Shown: positions 1-12,944, counted from the stretch's first letter. The stretch is 64,000 bases of DNA from Cheilinus undulatus (GCF_018320785.1 NC_054875.1:18354632-18418631), one strand, 5' to 3'. A program made the numbers and translations. Notes: a model not told the origin generated them from the letters alone.

Positions 1-860
1 CACAGATGATGGCTTTTGAACTTTGTGTTGTGCTGGATGCCTCTTTTCCTCTTCAGCCTGGAGAACTTGATGGCCATTATTTCCAAAGACATTTTCAACT
101 GGGACTCAGACCACAGTACACTTCTCCACTTTAGGTTAGTCCAGCTCAGATGAGCTAGCCTATAGAATTTGGTGGTACTTCTGATTGTTGTTGAAAAATG
201 GGTGGCTTTGTGTGAAAGTCTTCACTTACATTTGTAGATGTAGCAATGTACTGCATTAACTTTCAGAAGTGTTTCTGAGCCACTGACAATATATCCATCA
301 CTGAATGATGCCAGCTTTTTATGCAATGCCATCTGAGGGGTTGAATTCAATTTTAGTCTTCAGCCTTGCCCTTAATGTATAAAGCTTTCTTCAAATTCTC
401 TAAATCTTTTGATTACTGTACATGGGGAAATCACTAAACTCCTTGAAATTGCAGGTTGAGGATTGTTGTCTATAAATTGACTGGATTTTTTGCCAAGCAG
501 TCTTTCACACGGTGGAGAACAACAACCATTGTTGATTGTGAACAACTAAGACTTCTAGGAGTAACTAATTAACCAACTTAGCTGTGGAACGCTCCAGGCA
601 TTTTCTGAGCATTCCTCAACTTCACTTGTCTTTTGTAGCCCCTGTCCCAACTTTTATTTTTGCAACATATAGCAGGCATTTAATTGAATATGTGTGTATA
701 TAAAATCAAGTTGATAGGTTTCAACATTTAATTTCTTGTCTTTCTGCTGTATTAAACTGAAATAGGTTTAAGGATTTGCAAATCATTGTATTCTGTTGTT
801 ATTCACAAGTGACCCCACCATTTTGGAATTGGTGTTTAAGATTGTCCGGTAAGTAAAGTG
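1..860 (+). mobile_element. Fragment of IS630/Tc1-type DNA transposon, right-hand end
   Basis: The stretch has no usable reading frame. Its right part has a 'tttgcaaatcattgtattctg' tail and a 'ttggaattgg' terminus around 760-835. These resemble the right terminus of the better preserved element that ends near 60.1 kb. The left edge is cut by the window, so the other terminus cannot be seen. The class is inferred from that shared tail only. Confidence 0.4.
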
Positions 861-1096
861 CCATTGTTGGTATCTAAACATCCTCAGTAGCTTAGTTAAC
901 TATCATTTGGCCTGGACCTTGAGGGGTAAAAAGATCCCTCCTAGGCCACAGTCTTAAACCACAGAGAACTTTCAGAGAATCCCGTAACTCTTCAGCACCA
1001 TGGATAGTGATCACCCTCTAAAGAACCAGCATGTGGAACAAACATGTGAAACAGTCACCTGCACCTGACTCCTTTTGTTTCTTTGGAAAACTTACA

Positions 1097-2060
1097 CAGC
1101 GTCTATAAAAGTTATTCGCCCCCTTAGTTTTTTACCCTTTTATTGATTTTATAATTCAACCACAGCCAATATAATTAAGCATTTTTGACAACCCCCCCCA
1201 CCACACACACACACACACACACACACTTTTTAATGTCAAAATGAAAAGAGATTTCTACAAAGTAATTTCAATTAATAAAAATATGCAATGTAAAATAAGT
1301 GACTGCAAAAAATGCACCCCCTTCAAGTCAGTTTTACTCGATGCCCCTTTGGCTGCAATCAGTTCTCAGTCAGTGTGTATAGGTCTCATTCAGGCTTCCA
1401 CATCTGGACACTGCGATTTTACTCCATTCATCTTTGTAAAACTGCTCAAGCTCTGTGAGGTTGCAGGCAGATAGGGCGTAAACAGCCTTTTTCAAGTCCA
1501 GCCACAAATTCCCTGTTGGATTGAGGTCTGGGCTTTGACTTGGCAATTGCACAATATTCACCTTGTTGCCTTTAAACCATTTCTGTGTAGCTTTCACTGT
1601 ATGCATCGGGGCATTGTCTTGCTGGATAATAAATTGTCTCCCAAGCCATTGTTTTCTTGCAGACCACATCCACTGTCCTCCAGGATTTTACTGTGTTTTG
1701 ATGCATTCATTTTACCCTCTACCTTTACGAGCTTTCCAGGGCTGGCTGCAAAAAGAAGCCATGATGATGCCACCATCAAGCCTCATGGTAGGTATGCCTA
1801 AAAGCCTCTTTTGGGTCTCACTAGATCAAAGAACTTTCTCCACTTGACCATGGAGTTCTATTGGTGAACTCTTATGCAACAACTTATTTTACCTTATATA
1901 GTTCTATTAAGTTGACATTACTTTGTAGATATCTGTTTTCACTTTGACATCAAAGTGTTTTTTTTTGTCAAAAAAGCCAAATTATATTGACCATGACTGA
2001 TTTATAAAACCAATTAAAGGGTAAAGCATCCATAGGCGTTGATACTTTTGATAGGCACTA
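1097..2060 (-). mobile_element. Degenerate Tc1-like element with long terminal inverted repeats
   Basis: About 190 bases at the left end (from 'cagcgtctataaaag') are the diverged reverse complement of the right end (finishing 'ataggcacta' at 2060). Both arms contain 'ccaatataatt' and a 'tacaaagtaat' block. A TA follows the right end, as expected for Tc1/mariner insertion. A (CA)n run of about 25 bases at 1202-1226 interrupts the left arm. The internal transposase runs on the minus strand and is broken. Confidence 0.75.
1370..1850 (-). pseudogene. Tc1-like transposase remnant, C-terminal part
   Basis: The minus-strand frame 1370-1669 encodes the C-terminal third of a Tc1-like DDE transposase. 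The second catalytic Asp is visible in QQDNAPMHT. The region that normally reads NPxENLW is present as NPTGNLW, so the catalytic Glu is Gly. The upstream half (to about 1850) is not open, and no N-terminal HTH is recognisable. The element is therefore not autonomous. Confidence 0.75.
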
Positions 2061-3448
2061 TAGATGGCCTTAGGAAAAGACCAGAGAAGATGTAACCTTG
2101 TGTTTATAAGAACACTGAAACAAGCCATTCTTATTCTCTGGCTTTTGTTGATGATCATGTTGCTCTCTGTAAGTGTAATGTAAAATATATTAAGAAAGAA
2201 GTTGTTCATGAGGTTTTCTACATTGATGATCTCCCGAGGCCTTTTCAACTTTTTGCCTTCATTTCACTTCAACTAAATAATGTCGCTGTGAGTGAAGAAG
2301 GATATCTGCTGACACATAATATGATGCATGCAATGCTTCATATTCAGAAGAAACTGAAATCTGAAAGGGGAGAGAACTGCCCCCCCCCCCCAACATTCTC
2401 AACAGTAGCCTTCCTTCATGAATCTGAATCATAACTTTTAGTGAGAAGTTGTAAGGAGGGTGAATTTATAAATTATGAGACATGCAACAAAGCATATTTG
2501 CACAGTCAATGCCTGTATTAAAATATCTACATGACATTGTCAAAGGTTAAATCTGTTGGTAAAGGCAGGTGAGACTCACACAGGGAAGGAGGGGAATGTT
2601 TATTCCCTGTTATCTGTTGCTTGTATCAAGATTCAGCAAATATTTGGCAGTTACCTTAAAAATGAGTCAAACATACCTAAACTTTGTAGTTTCAGAGCAC
2701 ATGTGTTGCGTGTGAGTGGTGTTTGAACCCAAAATGCAGACGATGAAGCAGTTTTAAAGGTTTTATTGAGACAGGGGGAAAGGTCCAGGGAGTGAACTGC
2801 GTGGGAGAGAGTGCTGTACAAAGCTGCAGGTGAGCGTAGAATGAAGCACTGGAAAAGAACAGAGAGACACGTTAGAAAATAGCCAACAGGTAGATACTGG
2901 AAACATACAATAATGCACGAAGGTAATAAGGCCGAGTGCTGGAAGTTTACCACAGGTAAGTAAGAGCAAAACTCTGGCACTGCAGAGAATCACGAGCAGC
3001 CTCTTGTAGGTAGTCGAGATTGGATGATTAGTAGCAGGTGTGATCCTACTCTGCAGCGCCGTGGGGGATGGTGAACCTCAGGAGAAGCACTGACAAGTTA
3101 AACAACAAAACAATGGATGCCGGAAGTCGGCGACCGGAAAAATCATCAAAATAAAATACAAAATAAAACTCACAGTCCGAATACACCACAACATGATCTC
3201 TTAGGTAGAGTGATCTTCTTAAGTTTACTGTCAGACTGGAGTCTTTTGTGCATCTGTCACCACATAAGGGCCAACCAGGAACTTAAAGAACAGCAAACTT
3301 CAGAAGGAAAAGATGTTTAAAAATATTGCATTATACTTTTATCTAAGAGCTATCAAAATATTAGCATTCAGGCAGAAAAGACTGGACTGGTGCGCTCAAT
3401 TCCTCATCTGTTCTCTACAAGACAGAACTGCAACATATCAATAATCAG
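2061..3448. other. Intergenic stretch, no gene seen
   Basis: Reading frames are short and unconvincing. A poly-C run lies near 2382-2391. The segment 2695-3080, beginning 'gtttgaacccaaaatgcag', has the look of a common fish interspersed-repeat end, but I cannot classify it. Confidence 0.4.
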
Positions 3449-4573
3449 CAGTGGTGGACAGTAACGGTACTGAGTACCGTACTTAAGTACATTTTTTCAG
3501 TATTTGTACTTTACTTGAGTATTTGTCTTTTTTTTTTTTTTTAAACTTATAACTTTCACTCCACTACATTTCAAAGATAAATATTGTACTTTCGACCCCA
3601 CTGCATTTCTAATGGGTTGTCGTTACTCGTTCCTTTTAAGTTCAGCATAGCTTTGAAGTCAGATGTTGGTGTTTTTCTTTTCTAAAATGCAATGGGCTCT
3701 ATGCATTAACTGCTTCCGCATTTGGCATTAGACCGCTCCCACACTTCCAGTTGGGAGAAGAGAAAGGCGTATGATGGCAAATTCGTTGCGGTTTACTCGC
3801 TGTTTGCATGAGTTACCTGAGCTGACTGTCAATGACGAGTTAAATTTAGCTGAAGATGACATTGCAGCACGCAGCAACGATGTCCAGAAGTGCTTTAAAC
3901 CTGTTTTTGAAACATAATTTTTGCATGTTTGGATGCCAAGCGATGATGATAGAGTAAACACAAACAACAATCGAAACAAAAAACTTCAATGAAACTGACA
4001 AATTAAGGCAGTATAGGAGGGTTTAGACTCCTTTTTGGCTTAGCACATATCGTTGGGCGGAAGTTGTGAAACGATCTTATTTTCCACCGGAAATACGCCA
4101 CCCCCTGCCGTGCATAGAGCCCACTGGCCACACGCTGAAAAAAAAACGGCCCTCCTGTTTTTGTGGGTGGGAATGATTAAATAAAAAAATTAAATGACAA
4201 TAATTTTCCTTATTGTTTTTGATTGTATTTTTAGTTTTTACGGGTGTTTTTATAGACTTTTTGTAGCAGAGTGGTTCTACATGTAAGTCAGTACATCATT
4301 AGGTGGTTTCAGAGAGTTGCAAGGTTCTGTAAAAGCACTGAGAAAACAATGCAGCAATGTACTGATATTAGAAAATGTACTTTGTACTTTTGAATACTTA
4401 AGTATTTTTAAATGCGTGTACTTTTGAATACTTAAGTATTCTTTAAAAGTAAATACTTTAGTACTTTAACTTGAGTAAAATTTCACCAAGCAACTTTTAC
4501 TTGTAGTAAGCTTTGACCATGAGTATCAATACTTTGACTCAAGTACTGGAGTTGAATACTTTGTCCATCACTG
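3449..4573. mobile_element. Non-autonomous hAT-type element with 8-bp target duplication
   Basis: The ends are inverted repeats (left 'cagtggtggacagta', right '...ttgtccatcactg'). They are flanked by ataatcag (3441-3448) and ataatcaa (4574-4581), a 7-of-8 match to the 8-bp duplication hAT elements make. Both ends are full of 'acttaagtac/acttgagta' motifs, shared with elements at 18.4, 53.3, 55.5 and 63.7 kb. No long reading frame is present, so it depends on a transposase from elsewhere. Confidence 0.75.
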
Positions 4574-7190
4574 ATAATCAATGATGAAGAAGTTTTTTCT
4601 TTGTCAGTCATTTTGAACTGATGTAGTTATTCAGGAAATTGGGCACTTGAAGTCTTTATTGTAACTCTAAAATTTCTTGGACTTGCTCAACTTAAATTAA
4701 CGGAGCCAGTTTCATTCTATAGTTTGCCTTATAATGTCAAAGGTTCAATATCCAAACTAAGTCAGAATACTCTGCTTAGAACAATCAATTCTACAACAAT
4801 AAATTAAAGGAAATAATACATAGCTACATACAAAGGTCTAGCATTCTCTTGATACATGTTTATTATAGACCTTTGTGTAAATACAATTTTTTTTCTCAGA
4901 CCTCTCATAAAGAATGTATGAATGAACAGTTTGAACTGATGCAAAGACTTTTAGTAGTAGCTGGACGTAATACCCAGATGTAAAGTCTAGTTTGGAAGTT
5001 CTCAGGGACAGAGATCTATTTGATTTGTTCCCTCATGATTGAGTCTGCTCCAAACAGTAAACGTTGGATAAGATGCTTGTGTCTGATGCAGATCCTGTTG
5101 GCGTACAATTCGGCTTGGGATGCCAGACTTCTTTTCAACTGCAGTCAAAATTTAAAAGCAGGGATACTACGAGGTCTGAAAGCTTCTGCAAAGCCGGGGT
5201 GGACACGATCACCCGACGCGCTGACGCGTTTGGGTATCACGCATCAATAAACGGGAGCAGACTCCATCTGTCTGAAGTGTGGCTCGTGTCAAGCCCCATG
5301 CCGTTTATACAACCAGATACACAATCATCAGAATCGACATTTCAACTTAATATTTTACAGTGAATCAAATCATCAAGAAAAAAGAGGAAAGATATGTCTA
5401 TTTTTCCATCTTTTGTTCTAAAATAACTTGTAACTGCAGTTACTGGTGATATTAAAATACAAATTCTAAACACTTTTTAAACACTTTGGAGTCTGAAATT
5501 CTCATTTTACGAAATTAATTGATTAAAGCGAGTGAACCGTTTAGTTTTTGGTTAAACTAGAAGAACCAGATGATATCCTGGTCATGTCTCTTTCCATCAG
5601 GTTAGCTCCAAAAATCTTCCTTTTGCATCCTTTAACAAAGGATCCAACTGCTTTTATCTTGCACAGATGGATACCCACGCTAAAAGTAGGACAAGAAAGG
5701 TCCCAACCGAAGCTTGTCTTCGACCTTTTTTCCCCATCTTAGCTCAAAGGGCCCGTTCCCAGACTGGACCTGATGGCAGTTATTTGGGGCCCCATGGGAC
5801 AGGACGCGTGCAAAACCACGCATAATGCTTTCAAAAATGGGCAAGAACCCTCGAGCTACGAGAGAGCAGCTTGCAGTCGAGGTGCAGTTTAGAATTTTAT
5901 AAATGATATGGGCTTCGAAAAATTCTGGCAACGATATTTTGATATTACGTTTCCTTTTTGTCTTTTCTTCAGTTGACAAGTTCGTGCGTAAATGTGCCAA
6001 ACGTACAGTATTATCCAAACTTATTCAGTACCAAACCATTCTGATTCATAACTGTTTTTCTGAATTTCAATAACTGTTCAACACTCTTTATGTTTTCCAC
6101 TGTGTTGCTGTGAAACCTTGTTTTCATTGCTTTGATTTGTTCAAATTAAATGAGCCATTGTTTTTTGTGCGCTGTGACCAAAACTTCCCTCCAAAACCCC
6201 CATATTGACGGTGAAGGGACACAGGAAATCAGGGTGGAATGCTGATGGAAGAAGCAGAGTGGTGTTGCAGTGTGAGAGGGGAGGAGGGTTTGGGCTGTAA
6301 TGACAGAAGATGAGAGAAAGGGGGGTTTCCCATCTGTTGCACGGTAGTGGCGCGTGCCGAACGCGTGAATCCCCCTGGACGCTGGCTAAACGGTTTGGTT
6401 GAATACTTGAATTCAATAAAAGTATTGTAGGATAGTTAAGATGCATTATTATTAATTGTTAAAAATACACCGGTATGTCTTGTTGTTTACTTTATTAAAT
6501 GTGGGGTTTTGTCACTTTTTTGCTGATTTATCCCTTTTTTCACATATCCGAATATCCTTCTTATGAGTCATTTTTTCATTGAAACCCGTGGTCTTCATTT
6601 GTCTGAGACTGTGCTGTCAGACAAACACGCAGATGTCGCACCTCTGAGTTTGTGCTGAGGGTTGATCATGTCGGTCAGTCTCCTCCCACATTGCTCCAGG
6701 TAAACACAGTGTTGTTTCCATTGGAAACAAGCTGCTGATGGTTCATAAGCAGATGTTAATCCATACATGGCGTCGCTTGGGTTTCTGTTTTATTCATTTT
6801 AGGACCAGATTACTCCTGTCACCCCAAAAATTACTGATTTGTTTTTGTGAGCCCTTTGTTTTGAGGAGAAGGGGGAATGTAAGTTTTTGTTTCTCGTTTG
6901 CAGTGAGTTTCTATTGAAACTCAATCCTTAAAAAAAGAATAAAACATAACATAAAACTTCGACAAATAAACGTTATAGCTTCATTGACAATACCAGATTA
7001 AAATATGCATGCCTTGCTCAAAAAAGTGCAAAAAGCGTTTGTCTAACAGTCTGTAATCTTCAAGTATCTGCATTTTTGCATTATCAGATTTGGATGAACG
7101 TTGACAATTTAAATTTGAAAAGCATTAGAATACTTAATCACAACGAAACTCCGCATACCAGCGGTAAACGCGGGAGATCGACGGAACCAG
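4574..7190. other. Intergenic stretch upstream of hes2 copy 1
   Basis: No coding exon is supported. An 11-bp inverted repeat (4830-4840 and 4866-4876) could form a hairpin. Reading frames at 5.0-5.4, 5.5-6.0 and 6.1-6.4 kb lack recognisable domains. The last few hundred bases may carry enhancer or promoter sequence for the hes2 gene, but I see no diagnostic motif. Confidence 0.35.
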
Positions 7191-7301
7191 ATGGTCCCAA
7201 CGGAGCTCCCTTCATCTCCCAGAGGCTTCACCCCCGCCCCTCCGTGTCGGACCCCTTTGCATGATGGCTTGTGTCTCCTCCCCTCTGACGCGCCAGAGGG
7301 A

Positions 7302-7310
7302 CATAAAAAG
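7302..7310 (+). promoter_or_regulatory. TATA-like box of hes2 copy 1
   Basis: The motif 'cataaaaag' lies about 85 bases before the ATG, in a GC-richer segment. This spacing would put transcription start near 7330 and give a short 5' UTR. Compact promoters with a TATA box close to the start codon are usual for Hes/her genes. The start site itself is inferred. Confidence 0.5.
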
Positions 7311-7392
7311 GAGGCTTCGCAGTTCAGAGCCACACTCAGCTCAGCTGATCCAAGAGCAAGAATCACCCCCAAAAAGCACAACAGCAGACGAA

Positions 7393-8202
7393 ATGAGTCC
7401 CAGCATCACTGCCGAGACTACTCAGTCTCTCCCTGCCAGGTCCACCGTGGCCCAGAGAAAACAAGCCAACGAACTGAGAAAGGTAAGGACAGAGATAAAC
7501 TTCGGAAACCTCTGAAATGCTTGACTTTTTCTAAGTGCAGCTGAATAACGTTTTTTCTTCGTTTCGTCCAGACTCTTAAACCCTTACTAGAGAAGAGAAG
7601 GCGTGCTCGTATCAACGACAGTCTAAGTCACCTGAAAAGCCTAATTCTTCCTCTGATTGGCAAAGACAACGCTCGCTACTCCAAACTGGAGAAAGCTGAT
7701 ATTCTGGAAATGACCGTTCGATTCCTCAGAGACCTTCCGTCCACTTCTGTCAAAGGTGAGCACCGTCTCCTGGGGTGCAATAAAGCTTTACGCATCTGAA
7801 ATTTTGCCCGTGAAAGACTGAGCGTTATAATTTCATTTCAAACCACTAATCAGCCCTCTCCTCTCTTCAGATCCCACAGAGAGTTACAGAGAAGGGTATA
7901 AAGCATGTCTTCTGCGCGTCTCCGCTCTACTTCCCAAAACGAGTCTGGATCAAGACGCGTGCCAGCGAGTGAACGGGTTCGTTCAACAGTCAGCATCTGC
8001 GACGCTCATCCCAACTTGTCTAAACTGCTGTGCCCAGAGCTCCAGGGCCCTGCCTCAAATCCAGCAGAGACTCCTGAGCCTCAAATCCAGCATTGGTTCC
8101 AGACAGGAGAGCCACTCCCGCAGCAGCAGTGACGCTGTGGCTCATGGTAGCGCGCAGTCAGTCCCACAGGCTGTCAGCGCGGCCATGTGGAGACCCTGGT
8201 GA
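7393..8202 (+). CDS. hes2: Hes2-type bHLH-Orange transcriptional repressor, copy 1 (201 aa)
   Basis: Three coding exons join with consensus splice sites: 7393-7482, 7572-7755 and 7871-8202 (606 nt, 201 aa plus stop). The basic region and HLH cover about residues 28-86. The Hes-specific proline is P34, in [13 protein letters not shown]. An Orange domain follows at about 95-131, and the protein ends in WRPW (198-201), which recruits Groucho/TLE co-repressors. Hes proteins bind N- and E-box DNA in the nucleus and repress transcription, often downstream of Notch. The start is the first ATG after the TATA-like box, in the context cgaaATGA. Exon 2 equals exons 2 and 3 of the neighbouring copy fused (184 = 96 + 88 nt), so one intron is missing. 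HES2 identity rests on sequence style and on acot7 being the downstream neighbour. A fish nomenclature such as hes2.1 or hes2.2 cannot be assigned here. Confidence 0.9.
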
Positions 8203-8541
8203 TAACATGGACATTTATTTCATGTGTGTTATTTATTTTGTGTGTTTATCAAGTTTATATAACCGTAGACATAGCAATGAAGAACTGTTTTATTGTTGGA
8301 TATTGATGTAATCCAGCATTTGTTTCTTGACAAGTTTGATGTCAGAGAACTGAGCACAGATCTTTGGACGTTTCTTAATGCAATCCTCTTTGGGGTTTCA
8401 AAGACATGGGTTGTTGACAACACTTTTGTAAAACCCCAAGGGTTGTTTTGTTTGAGGTTTGCACGCTGGACTTATTACTTACTATACTTTTAGTATTTGG
8501 TCTGTGCAAAAGAATAGTCTGTAAACACTATGTGTTAATTT

Positions 8542-8547
8542 AATAAA
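8542..8547 (+). promoter_or_regulatory. Polyadenylation signal of hes2 copy 1
   Basis: An AATAAA lies about 340 bases after the stop codon, within AT-rich 3' UTR. A second possible signal ('aataaa') lies near 8615. Confidence 0.5.
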
Positions 8548-8619
8548 ACATTTAATTGAAGCATGAAAAAAAAGTTTGTAACACTTAAAATGTTTTCTAA
8601 TGGGTCAAGTTTTTAATAA

Positions 8620-9307
8620 ATATTCCTCAAATTAAGATGGCTGTGTTGTTTGATATGTGGTCTAATAATCTTACCTTAATCATTAAAAACTTGATCTGAT
8701 CTCCCTAAGCCAGGGGATGGATAAATCTGGGATGGATACATTTCTAGGAGATGAATATCAGTTTGATGAGAGCAGTGAAACAGGCGCGCAGACGCATAAA
8801 GCAACAGGTCTACTGAGCCCATTGATGCAGATGAGCAGCTGCTCTATTGTTGCTGATGTGAGGCGCCTCTCAAAGTGCCGCCAAATTGGTGGGAAGAAGT
8901 TAGGCTGGTTGGGACACATAGAGACGACTGCATTCTTTACTTAGAATGAAAAATTTGGTACAACCCCAACAAACAATTGATTATCCATTCGTTTGTAGCA
9001 GGCTTGGACATGGTAAACATCAATTATATAACCTCCCCTCCCCATTTTCACTATAACACTATAGTGAAAATAGCTCTAAAAACTTATTTGAATAACTTTT
9101 AGCAAACATTTTTAAAGTAAATGAATACATTTAGCCTTTTTTTACTTACTCTATTTAGAGCTGATAAAAAGTAAATGTAATTCCAATCTGGGTACTTCGA
9201 AACATTGTTAAATTTGACTCTTTAAAAGAGGTACACTACTATTGTACTCAAGTAAAAGTACTGTACAGTTACTCTTCACTTACTTAAATTTATTCATTAT
9301 TTATGTA
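8620..9307. other. Intergenic stretch with repeat fragments
   Basis: No gene is seen. A 10-bp-stem hairpin ('ttttcactat' and its complement) is at 9045-9070. A short piece with 'actcaagtaaaagtactgta' at 9243-9270 matches the subterminal repeats of the hAT-type elements in this window. Confidence 0.4.
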
Positions 9308-9880
9308 CACTGTAAAATCCAATTAGTTAACCTTACTTAAAAAATCATGCAAACAGATTGCCTTGAAAAACCAAGTCACTTTAACTATATGACGATAGTA
9401 GAGTAAAATAGAGATCTTTGAGTTTAACTTAAAAAGACTTTTTAAGTAAAAAACAATTGCACTTCAGTTCAAATAACTAAAAATACTTTGTGTAAAGTAC
9501 TTAGGTAAAGAAGTTATTAGTGCTCAAGGTTTAGTACAGACTACCAGGAATTGCAATTTCAAACAACTAAATAATTTTAAGTGCTACAAACTCTGTTTGT
9601 ATTCCAAATAGCTCATTTATTTAATTTCAGATTACTCAAACAATATTTCCTGCAACTTCTCCGTTGTTTGTACTAGGAACAGCAATCAGATTTACTTGGT
9701 AAAATCATGCAAACCGATTGCCTTAGAAATATCGAGTAAATGTCACTAATAACAACTCAAGTGCTGCCAACATCCATTGTGCGTTAAGACAGACATTACC
9801 TTTCACTTAATGACAATTCACATAAAAAAGTAGAAACACACAAGATCAAGTTAACACATTGTTTTATTTCCTCTTTTGTG
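9308..9880. mobile_element. CACTA-like repeat fragment, left end
   Basis: It begins 'cactgtaaaatcc' and continues with AT-rich sequence holding many 'acttaaaaa' and 'ttaactt' motifs. A 'aaaatcatgcaaac.gattgcctt' block occurs twice, at about 9342 and 9701. The same style is seen at 20.0 and 26.8 kb. The right end is not clear, so this may be a truncated copy. Confidence 0.45.
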
Positions 9881-9891
9881 AACTGTGATAA

Positions 9892-12319
9892 CAGGGTATA
9901 TGCAGGAACCCTGAGGTTAATTTCAATACCTTTTTAAGACTTTTTAAAAAACCTTTCAAAAAAATTTTAAGACCTCATCGCCATTTTAAGCTGTTGTTAG
10001 CAACACATCTTTAACAGTCGTAGTTTGCAATTTAACAGAAATGAGGTAAGCTGAGAAGGAACAGACCTGCCAACCTTGGCAAAATATATATATATATTTG
10101 TATATTTATTTATTAAGCATTATTTTGACATGGACACACAGTAACGTTGATGCGTGACATTTAATCATACACAGGTCCCAGATGCACTGCTGGAGGCTTT
10201 TAAATTTAAAAAACCTGTAGCACAATACATAAAATATTTCTTACATGGTTACCAACATGTAACCTAAATATATGCTCAGTAAGTGAAAGTACTTGAAAAA
10301 CAGTCGAAATTACAGCCCTACAATAATGTCTAACAAAGCTAACTGCCAATGATTGCTAAGGATTTTGGGGTGCAGCAGAGAAGAGAGACACTGATGGTTC
10401 ATCTCCACATCCAGACACAAAACAAGAGCAAACTACTGGAAGCTGACTACCTTCATAGAAGTGTTGGTGCTTGAGGATGATAGGAACAATGTGATTTGGA
10501 AATCAGACCTTGAGATGGATCAGACAGAGGAGCAAATGAGCTCCATTCATGCTGCTATTTGCTGCTGTAATCCTTTTATCATTCTTTTTTTTAACTTTAG
10601 GCAGGACCAACAAACAGCTGAAGTCTTTTTCTGTGTTCATCCTTATTACTTAAACTTTAAAATGTGTTCTAGAGACTAAAGTATGTTTCTTTGTTCATCT
10701 GTAAACTGTGTATCAAGGACTGAAGTGTTAGGTCTAAGCATTTTTATATTGGTATCGATATTGGCTAAATTTAATTTGTAAATATCAACATATTGTACAA
10801 ACCTCAATATTGTTAATCCTAGTCAAACTAAGAAAAAGAGTGAAGTACAAGTTTTATGTTCTTATGTGGGCCTTTTTGATGGATTTCTTGCAGGTCAATT
10901 CAAAAGGACCAAGGACCACAGTTGGCCCACAGGCCATAGTTTGGACACCCCTTACTGATACGCAGAGTAATAGGAAAATATTTGTAACATTATTAGAAAT
11001 TCATTAAACACTGTTAGAGTTTTGTCCATATTGTACAATCACACTGGGGTCGGATGTGTATAGAGCTGATATAAATGAACAAATCCCTCTTTTCTCTCTA
11101 ATGGTGTAATGACAACATCAGTAATATTGGAATCAAATGGTAATTAAAACAAAAAAATCTATCACCAAATCGTGTCTTTACCCTAACAATACACATAAAG
11201 TTTATGCAGTGTGCTCCTGTCATTCTCCCTCATCTCTCCGTTAGACACAGCTGTCTGTCTAGCTCATATCGGGCCTGTATGCTACATTCAGACGCATATT
11301 GTCTTGTTAACCAAACAGCAGCAGCTACAATATTAGTGAAGAGAAAATGCATCGTTTCATACATCAACCTTTAACCAGAAGTTAGCACAGACTGAGCGCT
11401 CTGTCCTCTCACTGACAGCCAACACACTGCGACGTATGAGCTAGTGCAGGGCACTTTCTCGCCATCATATCAGCTGCGGAGCGTGGCCGCTCACACTCCA
11501 GACACAGAGGATTGCGCATGACGAGAGGACAGCCAAATGAAAGGACTGGGCATGAATTTCAAATCTTAAATCAAAGTGGTGTGAAGTTTTTGTGGCAACA
11601 GGTAAAACTGCGCGCCTGGCATGCATGTATCTCTCTCACCTTGTCATTGCACGGGGAGGGAGGGAGAGGGCAGGAGGCTGGAAGGAGGGGTAGCAGGGAT
11701 ATAATGCTATAGGTTCAACAGACTCGTGATTCTCCGCTAGTCTGCATAATTGGTTGAATCGGCTTCAACACGCTGCTGCATCTGCTGTCAGACATGAGTA
11801 CTGCACGTGCACATTTCCTACAGAACTCACACGTCCGCAGCTTTTTGCCTAGTTTAGAGAGGCAAAACGTACCAGCGTATTTTCATGTCATATTGAGTAC
11901 CTGGCCACCGTCTCTTAATTTTATTGCTTTGCAAAGCCAGCAGGCTCCGTCAGTGTAGGACGCATGACAGAAAAATATAAACAAACCGCAAGGATTGTGG
12001 GAAATGTAGGATTTCACGGAAATTTCACAGGAAACTACTCTGCGGCAGTGCGCTCGAGTATGGAAGCTCTGATGAGTGCGGACATTCCGCGTGGAGTCCG
12101 CTCCGCTCACAGTACGCTCGAGTATGTTTGGGCCTTAATAGTCGCGAGGAGGAAAGTAAATATTCATGGATACTTTTTGGAGTCAAAGCTTGAATACCAA
12201 TAAAATTTAATAGCTCATAAGATCGCGATTAAGACTTTTTAATACTTTCTAAAGGCCTTAATTTCCCCACAATTGATTAAACAACTTTTAATACTTTTTA
12301 AGACCCCGCGGACACCCTG
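9892..12319. mobile_element. Non-autonomous DNA transposon with CAGGGT-type terminal repeats
   Basis: The left end 'cagggtatatgcagg' is matched by the right end '...ccgcggacaccctg', whose reverse complement reads 'cagggtgtccgcgg'. Both ends continue into sequence about 'aatacttttaagacctt', so the inverted similarity reaches roughly 50 bases. No clean target duplication is visible, and no transposase frame is present inside. The superfamily is uncertain; hAT-like is possible. Confidence 0.55.
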
Positions 12320-12679
12320 GACAATTCAGTCCCGGTTACTGTATCAGGAGTATTACTGTACAAGGCAAAAATAGGTTTGATTTGGGATCAACTGTAGCTC
12401 TTTTTCAAAACAAACTGGAGGAAAGTCACAAGAGGGTTTGTAACAGTTACAGCCCAGATTCAGTGTAACTGCCTTTTAGCTGAAATGTAGTTAACCACCC
12501 AGTTAAAACCTTAGCCAGACATCATCACTTCTGCATAGTGAAATGCATTTTAACTCCACAGAAGATTTTTGAGCGACAGCAGTTTTGGGGGGAGTTTGTT
12601 CTAGCCCAAGCCAAGCGTCACTCTTTGGATGAATCCAAATGTGTTTTTAATGGCTTACGGATAGTCCAAGTGCAGTGCA
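12320..12679. other. Intergenic stretch, nothing recognised
   Basis: I see no coding exon, RNA gene or repeat ends here. Confidence 0.4.
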
Positions 12680-12685
12680 TATCCC

Positions 12686-12890
12686 ACTAAACATTGGACG
12701 TCAGATCATGTCTATAATGGGTCCGTCGGTCCATGACCAATTCTGGACATCTATTGGACGTCCAAACCAGGTCTCCTTTGTGGACTACAAACCATGACCC
12801 AATTGGGACGTCATATTGACGGTTAACTTTTGACATCTGAACCGAGTATTTTTTGGATGTCATTTGGACGTCTTTGACATGTGTAGGAAA
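12686..12890. repeat. GGACGTC-rich interspersed repeat, copy A
   Basis: The segment starts 'cccactaaacattggacgtc' and holds several spaced copies of 'ggacgtc' or near variants. The related segment at 13749-13980 has the same opening, so they are two members of one family in the same orientation about 1.06 kb apart. Confidence 0.6.
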
Positions 12891-12944
12891 TTTAATAATA
12901 ATAATACCTTTATTTTATAAAGCACTTAAAAATAACTCAAAAGC

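Noticed and set aside
5020..5363. Overlapping frames of 76 and 99 codons
   Set aside because: They have no domain, promoter or splice support.
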